From Halomonas colorata (GTDB taxonomy: Bacteria > Pseudomonadota > Gammaproteobacteria > Pseudomonadales > Halomonadaceae): a stretch of 64,000 bases of DNA. Both the position numbers and the translations under genes were made by a program. Location of the stretch: the NCBI RefSeq assembly GCF_014897985.1, contig NZ_JABUZA010000001.1, forward strand, positions 1 to 64,000, written 5' to 3'. Shown here piece by piece: positions 55,339 to 62,800 of the stretch (positions within the stretch are counted from its first letter, which is position 1; each line of letters opens with the position of its first letter). Below the pieces are notes generated by a model. The model saw nothing but the letters and a program-made list of their open reading frames with translations. It did not search any database and was not told where the DNA came from.

Positions 55339-55679
55339 GAGCCGGAAAACTCCGCCACCGCTGCACCGTCGAGCGCCCAGCCCAAGTCCAGGACGAAGAC
55401 TCCGGCGAAATGGTCGACGGCTGGGAAGTGGTCGACAAAGCCTGGATGGCCATCGAACCCCTCAGCGTGCGCGGCTTCATCGCCGCCAACGCTGCGCAGT
55501 CAGAAGTAAAAGGCCAGTTGGTGATGCGCTTCAACGCGGGCGAGCGCATGGGCATTGATAGCACGATGCGGGTGCGCAAGGGCCGGTACATCTACAACAT
55601 CGAAGGCGTGCTGCCCGATAAAGACAGCGGACGGGAGTACCTAACCATGCCGTATAGCGAGGGCGTAAACGATGGATAG
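55335..55679 (+). CDS. Phage head closure protein
   Basis: 114 residues. MRAGKLRHRCTVERPAQVQD, GWEVVDKAWMAIEPLSVRGF and MRVRKGRYIYNIEGVLPDKD are head-closure (SPP1 gp16-like) features. Coupled by ATGA to the connector gene. Overlaps the following small gene by eight bases. Confidence 0.87.
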   Translation: MRAGKLRHRCTVERPAQVQDEDSGEMVDGWEVVDKAWMAIEPLSVRGFIAANAAQSEVKGQLVMRFNAGERMGIDSTMRVRKGRYIYNIEGVLPDKDSGREYLTMPYSEGVNDG

Positions 55680-55884
55680 CCATATTTACAAGCCCGGCCA
55701 CGGGCGCTTCAAAGTCTATGTAAATGGTCGGCGGCTTTCGCGTTGCTTTCATGCAGATACGAAACGGGGCATAGCCGATGCGTTTGCGACTGACAAAGAT
55801 GGGCGCGTAAAGCTACACAAATACCGCAAGCGAGCTCTCTCAAAGCGCTATCGCGGCAAGGTCGAAGTAGTGCCGTATGACTGA
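55672..55884 (+). CDS. Small basic protein in the neck gene cluster
   Basis: 70 residues, very basic: YKPGHGRFKVYVNGRRLSRC, KLHKYRKRALSKRYRGKVEV. Beta-rich, unrecognised. Overlaps both neighbours by eight bases, which supports expression. Confidence 0.65.
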   Translation: MDSHIYKPGHGRFKVYVNGRRLSRCFHADTKRGIADAFATDKDGRVKLHKYRKRALSKRYRGKVEVVPYD

Positions 55885-56455
55885 CCCTGTTGCCCTAAAC
55901 GTAGACGGCCTTGAACCGCTGCTCGCCCGCATGGACAACATCGGCTACGACTTACGCAAGAAAGGGGGCCGCTTTGCCATGCGCAAAGCCGCCAACCTGA
56001 TACGGGATCGCGCCCGGCAGAATGCGCAAGCGATTGATGATCCCAGTACGGCCAACAGCATCGCCGACAACATCGTCGTGAGGTTCTCCCCGAAGGACTT
56101 CAGGCAGCGTGGAGACTTGGTTTTCCGAGTTGGCGTGCTGGGTGGCGCTAAAGGTTACGCGGCTGCCAGCGGCGAGGTGAAAGGAAAGGGTAAGGAAAAC
56201 CCTGGCGGTGATACCTACTACTGGCGCTTTATCGAATTTGGCCGTGGTCCAGTAAAAGCGCCAGAAGGCGAGAATCTGGCTAACGCTCAAAGTGGCGAGT
56301 TCTTCGGCGGAGATGTTGGCCCAGCTCCGGCGCAGCCCTTCATGCGCCGCGCGCTTTCAGAAAACATTCAAGACGCCACGAATGAATTTATCAACCAGTA
56401 CAACAAGTCACTTGACCGCGCCCTGAAGAAGCAAGCCAGAGAAGCCGGAGCCTAG
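55877..56455 (+). CDS. HK97 gp10-like neck/tail-completion protein
   Basis: 192 residues. LEPLLARMDNIGYDLRKKGG, RFAMRKAANLIRDRARQNAQ and YWRFIEFGRGP with a PAQPFMRRALSENI end match the HK97 gp10 family. Confidence 0.9.
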   Translation: MTDPVALNVDGLEPLLARMDNIGYDLRKKGGRFAMRKAANLIRDRARQNAQAIDDPSTANSIADNIVVRFSPKDFRQRGDLVFRVGVLGGAKGYAAASGEVKGKGKENPGGDTYYWRFIEFGRGPVKAPEGENLANAQSGEFFGGDVGPAPAQPFMRRALSENIQDATNEFINQYNKSLDRALKKQAREAGA

Positions 56456-56457
56456 CC

Positions 56458-56823
56458 ATGCCGCCCCTGTTCAAAGTCTGCGCCGCTGACGCGGGGGTTA
56501 CCGCATTGCTCGGAGTCAGCCCCACCCGGCTGTTCCCGTTCGATGACGCGCCCCAAAACGTCGCTAAACCCTACGCCGTTTTTCAGGTGCTCAACGGCCT
56601 CCCAGAGAACTACCTCGATGAACCGCCTGACATTGACGAGTGGAATATTCAGGTAGACATCTACGCCGACAGCGTAAAGAGCGCCACGGAAGTTCTGCGC
56701 GCTCTTCGGCGGGCGCTAGAGCCCCACTGCTATATCACTCGCCTGGGTAGGACTGGCACTGAGCCCCGTACCCAGCTTAAAACCACCGGCTTTGATGTGA
56801 GCTGGTCATACACCACCCAGTAG
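56458..56823 (+). CDS. Tail terminator/completion protein (DUF3168)
   Basis: 121 residues. TALLGVSPTRLFPFDDAPQN, KPYAVFQVLNGLPENYLDEP and IQVDIYADSVKSATEVLRAL fit DUF3168 (gp17-like) proteins that cap the tail tube. Confidence 0.88.
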   Translation: MPPLFKVCAADAGVTALLGVSPTRLFPFDDAPQNVAKPYAVFQVLNGLPENYLDEPPDIDEWNIQVDIYADSVKSATEVLRALRRALEPHCYITRLGRTGTEPRTQLKTTGFDVSWSYTTQ

Positions 56824-56834
56824 AGGATCAACTC

Positions 56835-57329
56835 ATGCTGACCAAAGGCACAAGCGTATTTTTCCGCCACCCAGATACTGGCGCGATCGTACGCCTAAAG
56901 CGCTGCACCGCGTTCAATCCTGGCTCAAGCCCGAAAACCCAGATCGACGATACCGACCTGGAAGAAACCGAAGCGATGCAGTACAGCGCCGGGCTGGCGC
57001 AGCCGGGCCAAGGCAGCTTGTCTATCAACGCTGACCCCAACGAGCCATCGCACCTGATCCTGCAGGAGATGGCCGAAGGCGGCAAAACGCCCACCATCGA
57101 CTGGTTCATCGGCTGGTCAGACGGCGCGCCCAGCATTGAACCTACTGTATCAGGCGATGAAGTCACGCTGCCCGCCACGCGCACCTGGTACACCTGCCGG
57201 GCCTATGCATCTGACTTCCCGTTTGACTTCCAGCTCAACGCCAATGTCACGGTTGCCGGCGCGCTCCAGCGTAGCGGCCGTGGTCACTGGCAGCCCAAAA
57301 CATCCCCGGCCCCAGGTGAAGACGCATGA
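56835..57329 (+). CDS. Major tail tube protein
   Basis: 164 residues. TSVFFRHPDTGAIVRLKRCT, DDTDLEETEAMQYSAGLAQP and the VTVAGALQRSGRGHW end are typical of lambda gpV-like tail tube proteins. Its position before the tail chaperones agrees. Confidence 0.87.
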   Translation: MLTKGTSVFFRHPDTGAIVRLKRCTAFNPGSSPKTQIDDTDLEETEAMQYSAGLAQPGQGSLSINADPNEPSHLILQEMAEGGKTPTIDWFIGWSDGAPSIEPTVSGDEVTLPATRTWYTCRAYASDFPFDFQLNANVTVAGALQRSGRGHWQPKTSPAPGEDA

Positions 57330-57781
57330 AGCTATCCATTGAAGCCCTGGCCGCCCACGGCGGCTTTGTATCCCGCCAGGCCGTAGAGAAAAACATCAAG
57401 TGGACGCACGAAGGCCAGGAGTTCACCGCTACTGTTAACGTGCTGCCGCTCTCCTACGTGACAGCCAAGAGTGACATCATCGCCCGCCAGATCGACGGTG
57501 ACCCGCTCGCGGGGCGCATTGCCTGCTGCATCGTTAACGACGACGGCACGCCCGTATTCACAGTGGCAGACATCACCGGTGAAGCAGATCCAGAACGCGG
57601 CCCGCTCAATGCCCCGCTGACCAATGAACTGCTACGTGTGATTGGTGAAGCGAGCAGCCTGGGAAAGCTCCCGGCGAGCTCACCGACGAAGATGAAATCT
57701 GGCACGAGCTCGTCCTCAACGGCATCGGCGGGAACACGATCGCGGAAGCGCAAAGCACCCTCAGCTACCCAGAGTTCCTAG
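57326..57781 (+). CDS. Tail assembly chaperone G-like (0-frame product)
   Basis: 151 residues in the 0 frame. The N-terminal 114 codons (MKLSIEALAAHGGFVSRQAV to SSLGK) are the conserved chaperone. The tail after the slippery site is low-complexity Ser/Arg/Lys, typical of the unshifted product. Overlaps the tube gene by four bases. Confidence 0.88.
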   Translation: MKLSIEALAAHGGFVSRQAVEKNIKWTHEGQEFTATVNVLPLSYVTAKSDIIARQIDGDPLAGRIACCIVNDDGTPVFTVADITGEADPERGPLNAPLTNELLRVIGEASSLGKLPASSPTKMKSGTSSSSTASAGTRSRKRKAPSATQSS

Positions 57782-57978
57782 GCTGGGTCGCGTTCCGCCA
57801 GAAACGGGGGAGCCTGCACCTGGGCATGCGCCTTGAGCGGGCAGCGGCTCAGATCGTCTGCCAGCAAGCCAACATGCACCGCAAGCAGGGTGCCCCAGCC
57901 ATAAAGCTACATGAGCTCATGCCGCACGCTGATCAGCCTGAAGTGACGATGGAGCAGGCCAAAGAGGATTGGGGCTGA
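57326..57978 (+). CDS. Tail assembly chaperone G-T, made by -1 frameshift at 57661-57667
   Basis: The heptamer G GGA AAG (57661-57667) is in the correct register for -1 slippage and is the same one lambda uses for gpG-T. After the shift, 103 codons follow in the -1 frame from 57667: PGELTDEDEIWHELVLNGIG, then YPEFLGWVAFRQKRGSLHLG to EQAKEDWG, which matches tail assembly protein T. Fusion length about 217 residues. Confidence 0.88.
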
Positions 57979-58004
57979 TTATCCATACACCCCTAACGAG
58001 ACAA

Positions 58005-58033
58005 TTTAAAACGGAGCCCACAGCCCCCATAAT
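58005..58033 (+). promoter_or_regulatory. Promoter candidate of the c4/antirepressor unit
   Basis: TTTAAA (58005-58010), 17-base spacer, CATAAT (58028-58033), 27 bases after the G-T stop. It would start a transcript about 58040 into the structured leader. Confidence 0.55.
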
Positions 58034-58039
58034 ACGCAG

Positions 58040-58161
58040 GCAGCTTGACGGCTGCGCCTTCTTGGGCCAACATTCCCTTGCCGCTGCAAAATCAGCGGCT
58101 CGGGCTTGGCCGCTCGGAACGAGTACAGGGCGCAGCAACAGCGCTTAACAGCGCTTTTTTT
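58040..58161 (+). ncRNA. Structured small RNA candidate upstream of c4
   Basis: Between the promoter at 58005 and the terminator at 58140 lies a foldable segment: gctgcgcc (58053 region) with gggcgcag (58129 region) as closing stem, inner hairpins ccgctg-caaaat-cagcgg (58081-58098) and ctcg-gaa-cgag. No ribosome site and ATG combination is seen. Could be a separate sRNA or the 5' leader of the antirepressor transcript. Confidence 0.5.
58140..58161 (+). terminator. Intrinsic terminator before the c4 RNA
   Basis: agcgct-taac-agcgct followed by TTTTTTT (58155-58161). Short but GC-containing stem with a long T-run. Confidence 0.7.
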
Positions 58162-58174
58162 ATGCCTGTTATGG

Positions 58175-58262
58175 CGGGCTGCGTGGGGATACCTTCGGGT
58201 ATGCCGGTCTCCTTGTACGCCGGTCGGCCAACCCCGCGCAGTTCGCCACCTTCTTTTTGGCC
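58175..58262 (+). ncRNA. c4: c4-type antisense RNA controlling the antirepressor
   Basis: Closing stem ctgcgtgggg (58179-58188) with ccccgcgcag (58232-58241); inside, hairpin atacc-TTCG-ggtat (58189-58202) and hairpin CCGG-loop-CCGG (58204-58223). The second loop contains ctccttgtac (58209-58218), exactly complementary to gtacaaggag (58289-58298), the ribosome site of the next gene. A second pair, agttcgccac (58240-58249) and gtggcgaact (58269-58278), also matches. This is the a'/b' arrangement of the P1/P7 c4 RNA. Confidence 0.85.
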
Positions 58263-58305
58263 GAAGTCGTGGCGAACTCCTAAACCCAGTACAAGGAGTT
58301 TAACC

Positions 58306-59274
58306 ATGACAACTATCACCGCTTCACCCGTTTCTATTGATTTCCATGGCGCTGCTATTCCGACGTTCAATCTTCTTGGAATTGTTCGTGTGGCTATGCG
58401 GCCCATTTGTGACGCGATTGGCATTGAGTGGCATGGCCAGCGTCAGCGGATTAACCGTAACCCTGTATTAAAGACCTGCGCGGTTATCATAACCTCGCAG
58501 CTTCCTGGCGATACCCAACGCCGCCAGTTCCTGACTATCCCGCTGAGTAAGCTGAATGGCTGGCTTTTTGGCGTTGACGCTAGCCGCGTCAAACCCGCTA
58601 TCCGTGAAAAGCTCATTGAGTATCAGGAAGAGTGCTTCGAGGTGCTCAGCGACTACTGGCAAAAAGGTGAGGCCACCAACGCACGCCAGGAAACACTTTC
58701 CGGCACCACGATCGGTACAGACGGTTTCCGCTGCCTCGCCGCCGTAGTCGATGGAAAACTCAACCGGCTGCCCGCCGCTATCCGCCGCAGTGCCAAAAGC
58801 CACCTATGGCAGCAAGTGCACAAAGCGTTCAGCGTCGTCAGTGCCGAAGACATTCCCGTTGAGCAGATGGACAGCGCCCGCAACTTCGTCGCGGCCTACG
58901 CCATCGAAGGCGACTACATCAGCCGCCAGGAACAGCCCGCGCCGGTGCCGGTCACCGCGCAGCCAGCCATTCACTACCCAATGGAATATTGGCCGCACAT
59001 CAATGCGCGGATGCGCAACGATTGGGCCAGCGAATTGCCCACGCTTGAAAAAGACCGCCGCTGGGTAAGGGCAGAACACCTGTATGGAGAAAGCGCCCCC
59101 TCGCCAACGCTTCATTTGCTGGCGCAACTCAAGCTAGCCGGTTTCGATGTCTCTTGCTGCCGGGCCGAAGTGCAGGCCATGCGCCACCACATCGAAGTGG
59201 CCGCTTCCACGCGCCGGGAAATTGAACGGATGTTGAGCTACGCGCCGTCGTTAAGGATCAGTGTCGCCCGCTGA
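58306..59274 (+). CDS. P22-type phage antirepressor
   Basis: 322 residues. The P22_AR_N domain spans FLGIVRVAMRPICDAIGIEW-like LLGIVRVAMRPICDAIGIEW and SKLNGWLFGVDASRVKPAIR to YQEECFEVLSDYW. C-terminal half is a helical DNA- or repressor-binding part. Antirepressors block the phage repressor and trigger induction. ATG 58306 follows aaggag (58293-58298), the target of the c4 RNA. The frame is open upstream to 58045 but translation there is unlikely. It lies inside the tail operon. Confidence 0.88.
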   Translation: MTTITASPVSIDFHGAAIPTFNLLGIVRVAMRPICDAIGIEWHGQRQRINRNPVLKTCAVIITSQLPGDTQRRQFLTIPLSKLNGWLFGVDASRVKPAIREKLIEYQEECFEVLSDYWQKGEATNARQETLSGTTIGTDGFRCLAAVVDGKLNRLPAAIRRSAKSHLWQQVHKAFSVVSAEDIPVEQMDSARNFVAAYAIEGDYISRQEQPAPVPVTAQPAIHYPMEYWPHINARMRNDWASELPTLEKDRRWVRAEHLYGESAPSPTLHLLAQLKLAGFDVSCCRAEVQAMRHHIEVAASTRREIERMLSYAPSLRISVAR

Positions 59275-59350
59275 CGCGCTAGTCAAACTTAGCTAAGTGC
59301 GGTACGTTCCCTGTTGAGGCAACTCAACGGGGAGCTTGTCGTGAACCTAA

Positions 59351-59758
59351 ATGGTGAGGCTAGTGATTAGAAAAATAACTGGCAGCTTGGCAGTGGTTAT
59401 ATTGATAGCAGGGTGCTCTACTCCGCAGAAGGCAGCTGTTAATGAAGCTGCTAAACCGTCTCGTCCAGAATTAGTGCGGGTCGAAATCGACCCGGAAAGA
59501 ATTCAGGAGGCACAAGAAGCTGTAAGAGGGATTCTTAAAGACCCAGAATCAACGATGTTTCGCAATGTATATGGAGCATCAACTACAGGCCCTGGCGCTA
59601 TAGAGACTGTTTGTGGTGAGTTCAATTCAAAAAATAGTTATAGCGGGTATGTTGGCTTTGCTCCTTTTGCCTACTCGCAAGGGAAGCCATACATCTGGCG
59701 CGACACAAAAAGCTTCAATGCTGAAAATGCCATGATTGAGCTATCTTGCGATAGATAA
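59351..59758 (+). CDS. AT-rich phage-borne lipoprotein
   Basis: 135 residues. Signal peptide with lipobox LIAGC, then a Lys/Glu part with ILKDPESTMFRNVYGASTTG and VCGEFNSKNSYSGYVGFAPF. Base composition is clearly AT-richer than its neighbours. Followed by a terminator. A lysogenic-conversion or superinfection-exclusion lipoprotein is inferred. The strong domain is like small secreted proteins of unknown function. Start context is weak; GTG 59363 is possible. Confidence 0.7.
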   Translation: MVRLVIRKITGSLAVVILIAGCSTPQKAAVNEAAKPSRPELVRVEIDPERIQEAQEAVRGILKDPESTMFRNVYGASTTGPGAIETVCGEFNSKNSYSGYVGFAPFAYSQGKPYIWRDTKSFNAENAMIELSCDR

Positions 59759-59776
59759 TTTTAAAATCAAATAATG

Positions 59777-59798
59777 ACCCGCTCCGGCGGGTTTTTTT
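59777..59798 (+). terminator. Terminator after the lipoprotein gene
   Basis: acccgc-tccg-gcgggt followed by TTTTTTT. Directly before the tape measure ribosome site gcctggagaaaagt. Confidence 0.9.
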
Positions 59799-59814
59799 AC
59801 GCCTGGAGAAAAGT

Positions 59815-62241
59815 ATGTCCGTGAAATCCCTGGGGCGGCTCACGCTCGATATGGTGCTGCAGACGGGCAACTTTTTAGGCCCGATGGACAAGGCCGGCCG
59901 CCAGACGAAGCGCACCACTAAGAGCATGGTAGCCGACTTCAAAAAGGTGGCCCTAGGCGTGGCCGCCACGGGCGCGGCGGCGGCAACAGCGGCGGCCGGA
60001 GGCATTGCGGCGCTCACTAAATCTGGAATGGATGCCCTGGATTCCCAGGCGAAACTAGCGCGCTCCATGGGCGGCACCATCGACGGCCTGCGCGCCCTCA
60101 ACATCGCCGCATCGGATGCAGGTATCGATGGGGTAGAGGCATCGCTCAACCGCATGAACCGCCGCCTGGGCGCGGTAGAAATGAACGGCGGACCAGCTCT
60201 TAAAACCGTTGAGCGCCTAAACCTGAACCTGCGCGAAATGCGCGACATGGACGTCGACGAGAAAGTCGCTTACTTGGCCGACCGTATTCAGGACTACGGC
60301 GGCTCGGCGCAGGAGTCAGCGCGCCACTTGCAGCAGCTCGGCTTCGAGCAGAAGGCAGCTACACAGCTTTTCCTGGATGGCGGGGACGCTATCCGCAACG
60401 CCCGCAAGGAAGTAGACGAGTTTGGCTTATCGGTATCAATGGTCGAAGTGGCCGCGATCGAGGCGGCAAACGATGAAGTAAGCCGCTTCGGCCGCCTGGC
60501 AGAATCTACCCGAAACTCGCTCGCCGTAGAGCTGGCGCCGATCATCTTGGCCGTGGCCAAGGGTATCAATGATGCGGCTAAAGAAATGGGCGGAATGCAA
60601 ACAGCGGTACAGCGCGGCGTAGAAACATCGCTAATGTACACCGGACGCTTTCTTGATGCTGTCTGGGACATTGACCGCATGATCCAGACGGCGGGCGTTA
60701 GCACCCGTGAGTTTGCGCTGACGGTCATCAGAAGCATGGCGCAAGCGGCAACAGCGATCATTGAAGGGCCAGTAAATGCCATCAACGGCATGATCACCCA
60801 GGCTAATAAGCTGCCGTTGGTCAGCTTGGAATTTGTCGGCCAGCCTGATCTGGCTTTCGACATGCGCGAGCAAGTGGAGAATTTAGAAGCGGCAATAGTA
60901 AGCGCTCAAGCAGAGCTGTTGGCCCTGGAAAGCGGCACGGCACCGTCGAAGCGATTAGAGGCATTTATTCAGCAGGCCCGCCAAGCCGCCGCTGAGCTGG
61001 GAGCCATCACGTCGAGCACCGATGATGACGATGACGACGATGACAAGGTAAAGGCCATCAACAAGAACGCTGATGCTATTGCCAAGCAGATTGCAGTGCT
61101 GGAACGCCAGGTGAAGACCCTTGGAATGGCCGAAGACGCCGCCAAACTCTGGGAGCTGGCGCAGGATGGCGCGACAGATGCGCAGCTGGCCGCAGCTCGC
61201 ACGGCACTTGAAGCAGTGGCCGCCTATGAGGCTAGCGAAAAAGCCGCAGATGATTACAAGTCCCTCTTGGAAGAGCTGCGCACCACCGAGGAAAAGCTGA
61301 CGGCTCAGGTGGCAGAACGCCTAGCCGTGCTCGATGCCGCTAACGTTGCGGGCGAAGAGTATGCAGAGGTAGCCGCCAAAATTGCCGCCGCAGGATTTTC
61401 CGACGCCCCGGAATACGGCGGACTAGATGCCACGATAGGCGGCGCCTTCGGTGAGCTGAACAAGATCGCAGAAGCCGAGGAAAAGCTCCAGGAGTGGTAT
61501 AGCACCCAACTGGAAATGCTCGACGAGTACCGCAAAAGCCGCGCCGATTTAACAGAACAATGGGACGAACAAGAGCGGGCGCTGAAAGAAGAGCACGAAA
61601 ACGAGCTAGCGCGTATTGAAAAGGCCCGCCAAATCGCCCAGTTGGCAGGTGCAGAAAGCTTGTTTGGCGACATGGCCAGCATCACCAAGGCGTTCGCCGG
61701 TGAGCAAAGCGGCATTTACCGGGCCATGTTCGCTGTGGAAAAGGCGTTCGCTATTGCATCATCGATCGTATCCATCCAGCAAGGTATCGCAAGTGCCGCC
61801 TCGCTGCCGTTCCCGGCCAATATCCCCGCCATGGCAAGCGTAGCTGCTGCCACGGCGGGCATCGTCACAACGATTCAAGGCACCGATATAGGGCAGGCCC
61901 ATGACGGCTGGGACAGTATTCCAGAGACTGGCTCTTACTATTTGAAGAAAGGTGAGCGCGTCAGCACAGCCGAAACAAGCGCCAAAATGGATAGCACGCT
62001 GGCGCAAACCGACGCGATGATGGCCAGGGTGGAAAGCCAGATTAACAGGCCAGGGGATAGTGGCGGAGCTATTACCATCAACCAGATCGAAGACCGCAAC
62101 CGCGCCGGCCAATTCGAAGAACGCACCGGCCCCGACGGTGCCCGCTACATCGATATGTTTGTAGCCAATATCTTTGCCGACGGCAAAGCCCACAAAGCGC
62201 TGCAGGCGAAATATGGGCTCTCAACCAAGGCGACTAACTAA
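59815..62241 (+). CDS. Tail tape measure protein
   Basis: 808 residues. Begins MSVKSLGRLTLDMVLQTGNF; an Ala/Gly hydrophobic stretch follows (VAATGAAAATAAAGGIAALT), then long helices with coiled-coil periodicity, an Asp run (DDDDDDDK near residue 405) and a hydrophobic C-terminal half (AFAIASSIVSIQQGIASAAS). Sets tail length; by the usual rule of thumb this implies a tail of roughly 120 nm. Siphophage lambda-H family. Confidence 0.93.
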   Translation: MSVKSLGRLTLDMVLQTGNFLGPMDKAGRQTKRTTKSMVADFKKVALGVAATGAAAATAAAGGIAALTKSGMDALDSQAKLARSMGGTIDGLRALNIAASDAGIDGVEASLNRMNRRLGAVEMNGGPALKTVERLNLNLREMRDMDVDEKVAYLADRIQDYGGSAQESARHLQQLGFEQKAATQLFLDGGDAIRNARKEVDEFGLSVSMVEVAAIEAANDEVSRFGRLAESTRNSLAVELAPIILAVAKGINDAAKEMGGMQTAVQRGVETSLMYTGRFLDAVWDIDRMIQTAGVSTREFALTVIRSMAQAATAIIEGPVNAINGMITQANKLPLVSLEFVGQPDLAFDMREQVENLEAAIVSAQAELLALESGTAPSKRLEAFIQQARQAAAELGAITSSTDDDDDDDDKVKAINKNADAIAKQIAVLERQVKTLGMAEDAAKLWELAQDGATDAQLAAARTALEAVAAYEASEKAADDYKSLLEELRTTEEKLTAQVAERLAVLDAANVAGEEYAEVAAKIAAAGFSDAPEYGGLDATIGGAFGELNKIAEAEEKLQEWYSTQLEMLDEYRKSRADLTEQWDEQERALKEEHENELARIEKARQIAQLAGAESLFGDMASITKAFAGEQSGIYRAMFAVEKAFAIASSIVSIQQGIASAASLPFPANIPAMASVAAATAGIVTTIQGTDIGQAHDGWDSIPETGSYYLKKGERVSTAETSAKMDSTLAQTDAMMARVESQINRPGDSGGAITINQIEDRNRAGQFEERTGPDGARYIDMFVANIFADGKAHKALQAKYGLSTKATN

Positions 62242-62732
62242 TGGCAGAAATAGACTTCCCCGCCGGGTTGAAAACGCCGCTCCAGGCGGATTACGGCCTG
62301 CAGCATGTGGATGCCAACGTGCGCACGCGAATGGCGTCTGGGCGCACACGCTCGCGGCAACAGTTCACCTACACCCCGACCCGCGTCAACGTGCAGTGGC
62401 TGTTCCCCGCCGGGCAGGCCCAGCTTTTCGAGGCCTGGTACTGGGCGCCGTATAACCGTGACGCTCCCAATAAAGGCGGCATCCAGGGCGGGACGCTGCC
62501 GTTCAACACGAAGCTACGCACCCCGATAGGTCTGCGCGTTTATGAGGACGTTTCGTTCACGGACGTGTATAGCGGCCCCGTGCTGGTAGGCGGCAAGTTC
62601 TGGCGCTTCACCGCCACGTTGGAAATCGCCAAGCGCCCGGTACTGCCGCCAGCCGATCTGGAGTATCCGGAAGAGATTCTGTACTCAAGCTTGTTTGACA
62701 TAACGATGAATAAGCACTGGCCCAAGCCGTGA
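62241..62732 (+). CDS. Minor tail protein, unknown family
   Basis: 163 residues, beta-rich: SRQQFTYTPTRVNVQWLFPA, AWYWAPYNRDAPNKGGIQGG, FWRFTATLEIAKRPVLPPAD. Begins at the tape measure stop (one-base overlap). Typical place for a distal tail protein. Confidence 0.7.
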   Translation: MAEIDFPAGLKTPLQADYGLQHVDANVRTRMASGRTRSRQQFTYTPTRVNVQWLFPAGQAQLFEAWYWAPYNRDAPNKGGIQGGTLPFNTKLRTPIGLRVYEDVSFTDVYSGPVLVGGKFWRFTATLEIAKRPVLPPADLEYPEEILYSSLFDITMNKHWPKP

Positions 62733-62758
62733 CCTAACCACTACCTCACTTTCCCCAG

Positions 62759-62781
62759 ACCGCCCGCAAGGCGGTTTTTTT
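62759..62781 (+). terminator. Terminator before the tail fibre gene
   Basis: accgcc-cgcaa-ggcggt followed by TTTTTTT; the fibre ribosome site gcctggagataaataac follows directly. Confidence 0.88.
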
Positions 62782-62800
62782 GTGCCTGGAGATAAATAAC

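Noticed and set aside
57326-57781. Sequencing frameshift splitting one tail gene
   Set aside because: The canonical slippery heptamer in register and the known lambda G/G-T arrangement explain it as programmed.
58045-58305. In-frame upstream extension of the antirepressor, reminiscent of P1 icd-like frames
   Set aside because: It would have to be read through the c4 RNA and the terminator from a TTG; the ATG at 58306 has a strong ribosome site. I cannot exclude a small overlapping Icd-like peptide.
61015-61050. Asp run in the tape measure gene as an assembly artefact
   Set aside because: The frame stays open on both sides, and short acidic runs are common in proteins of halophiles.
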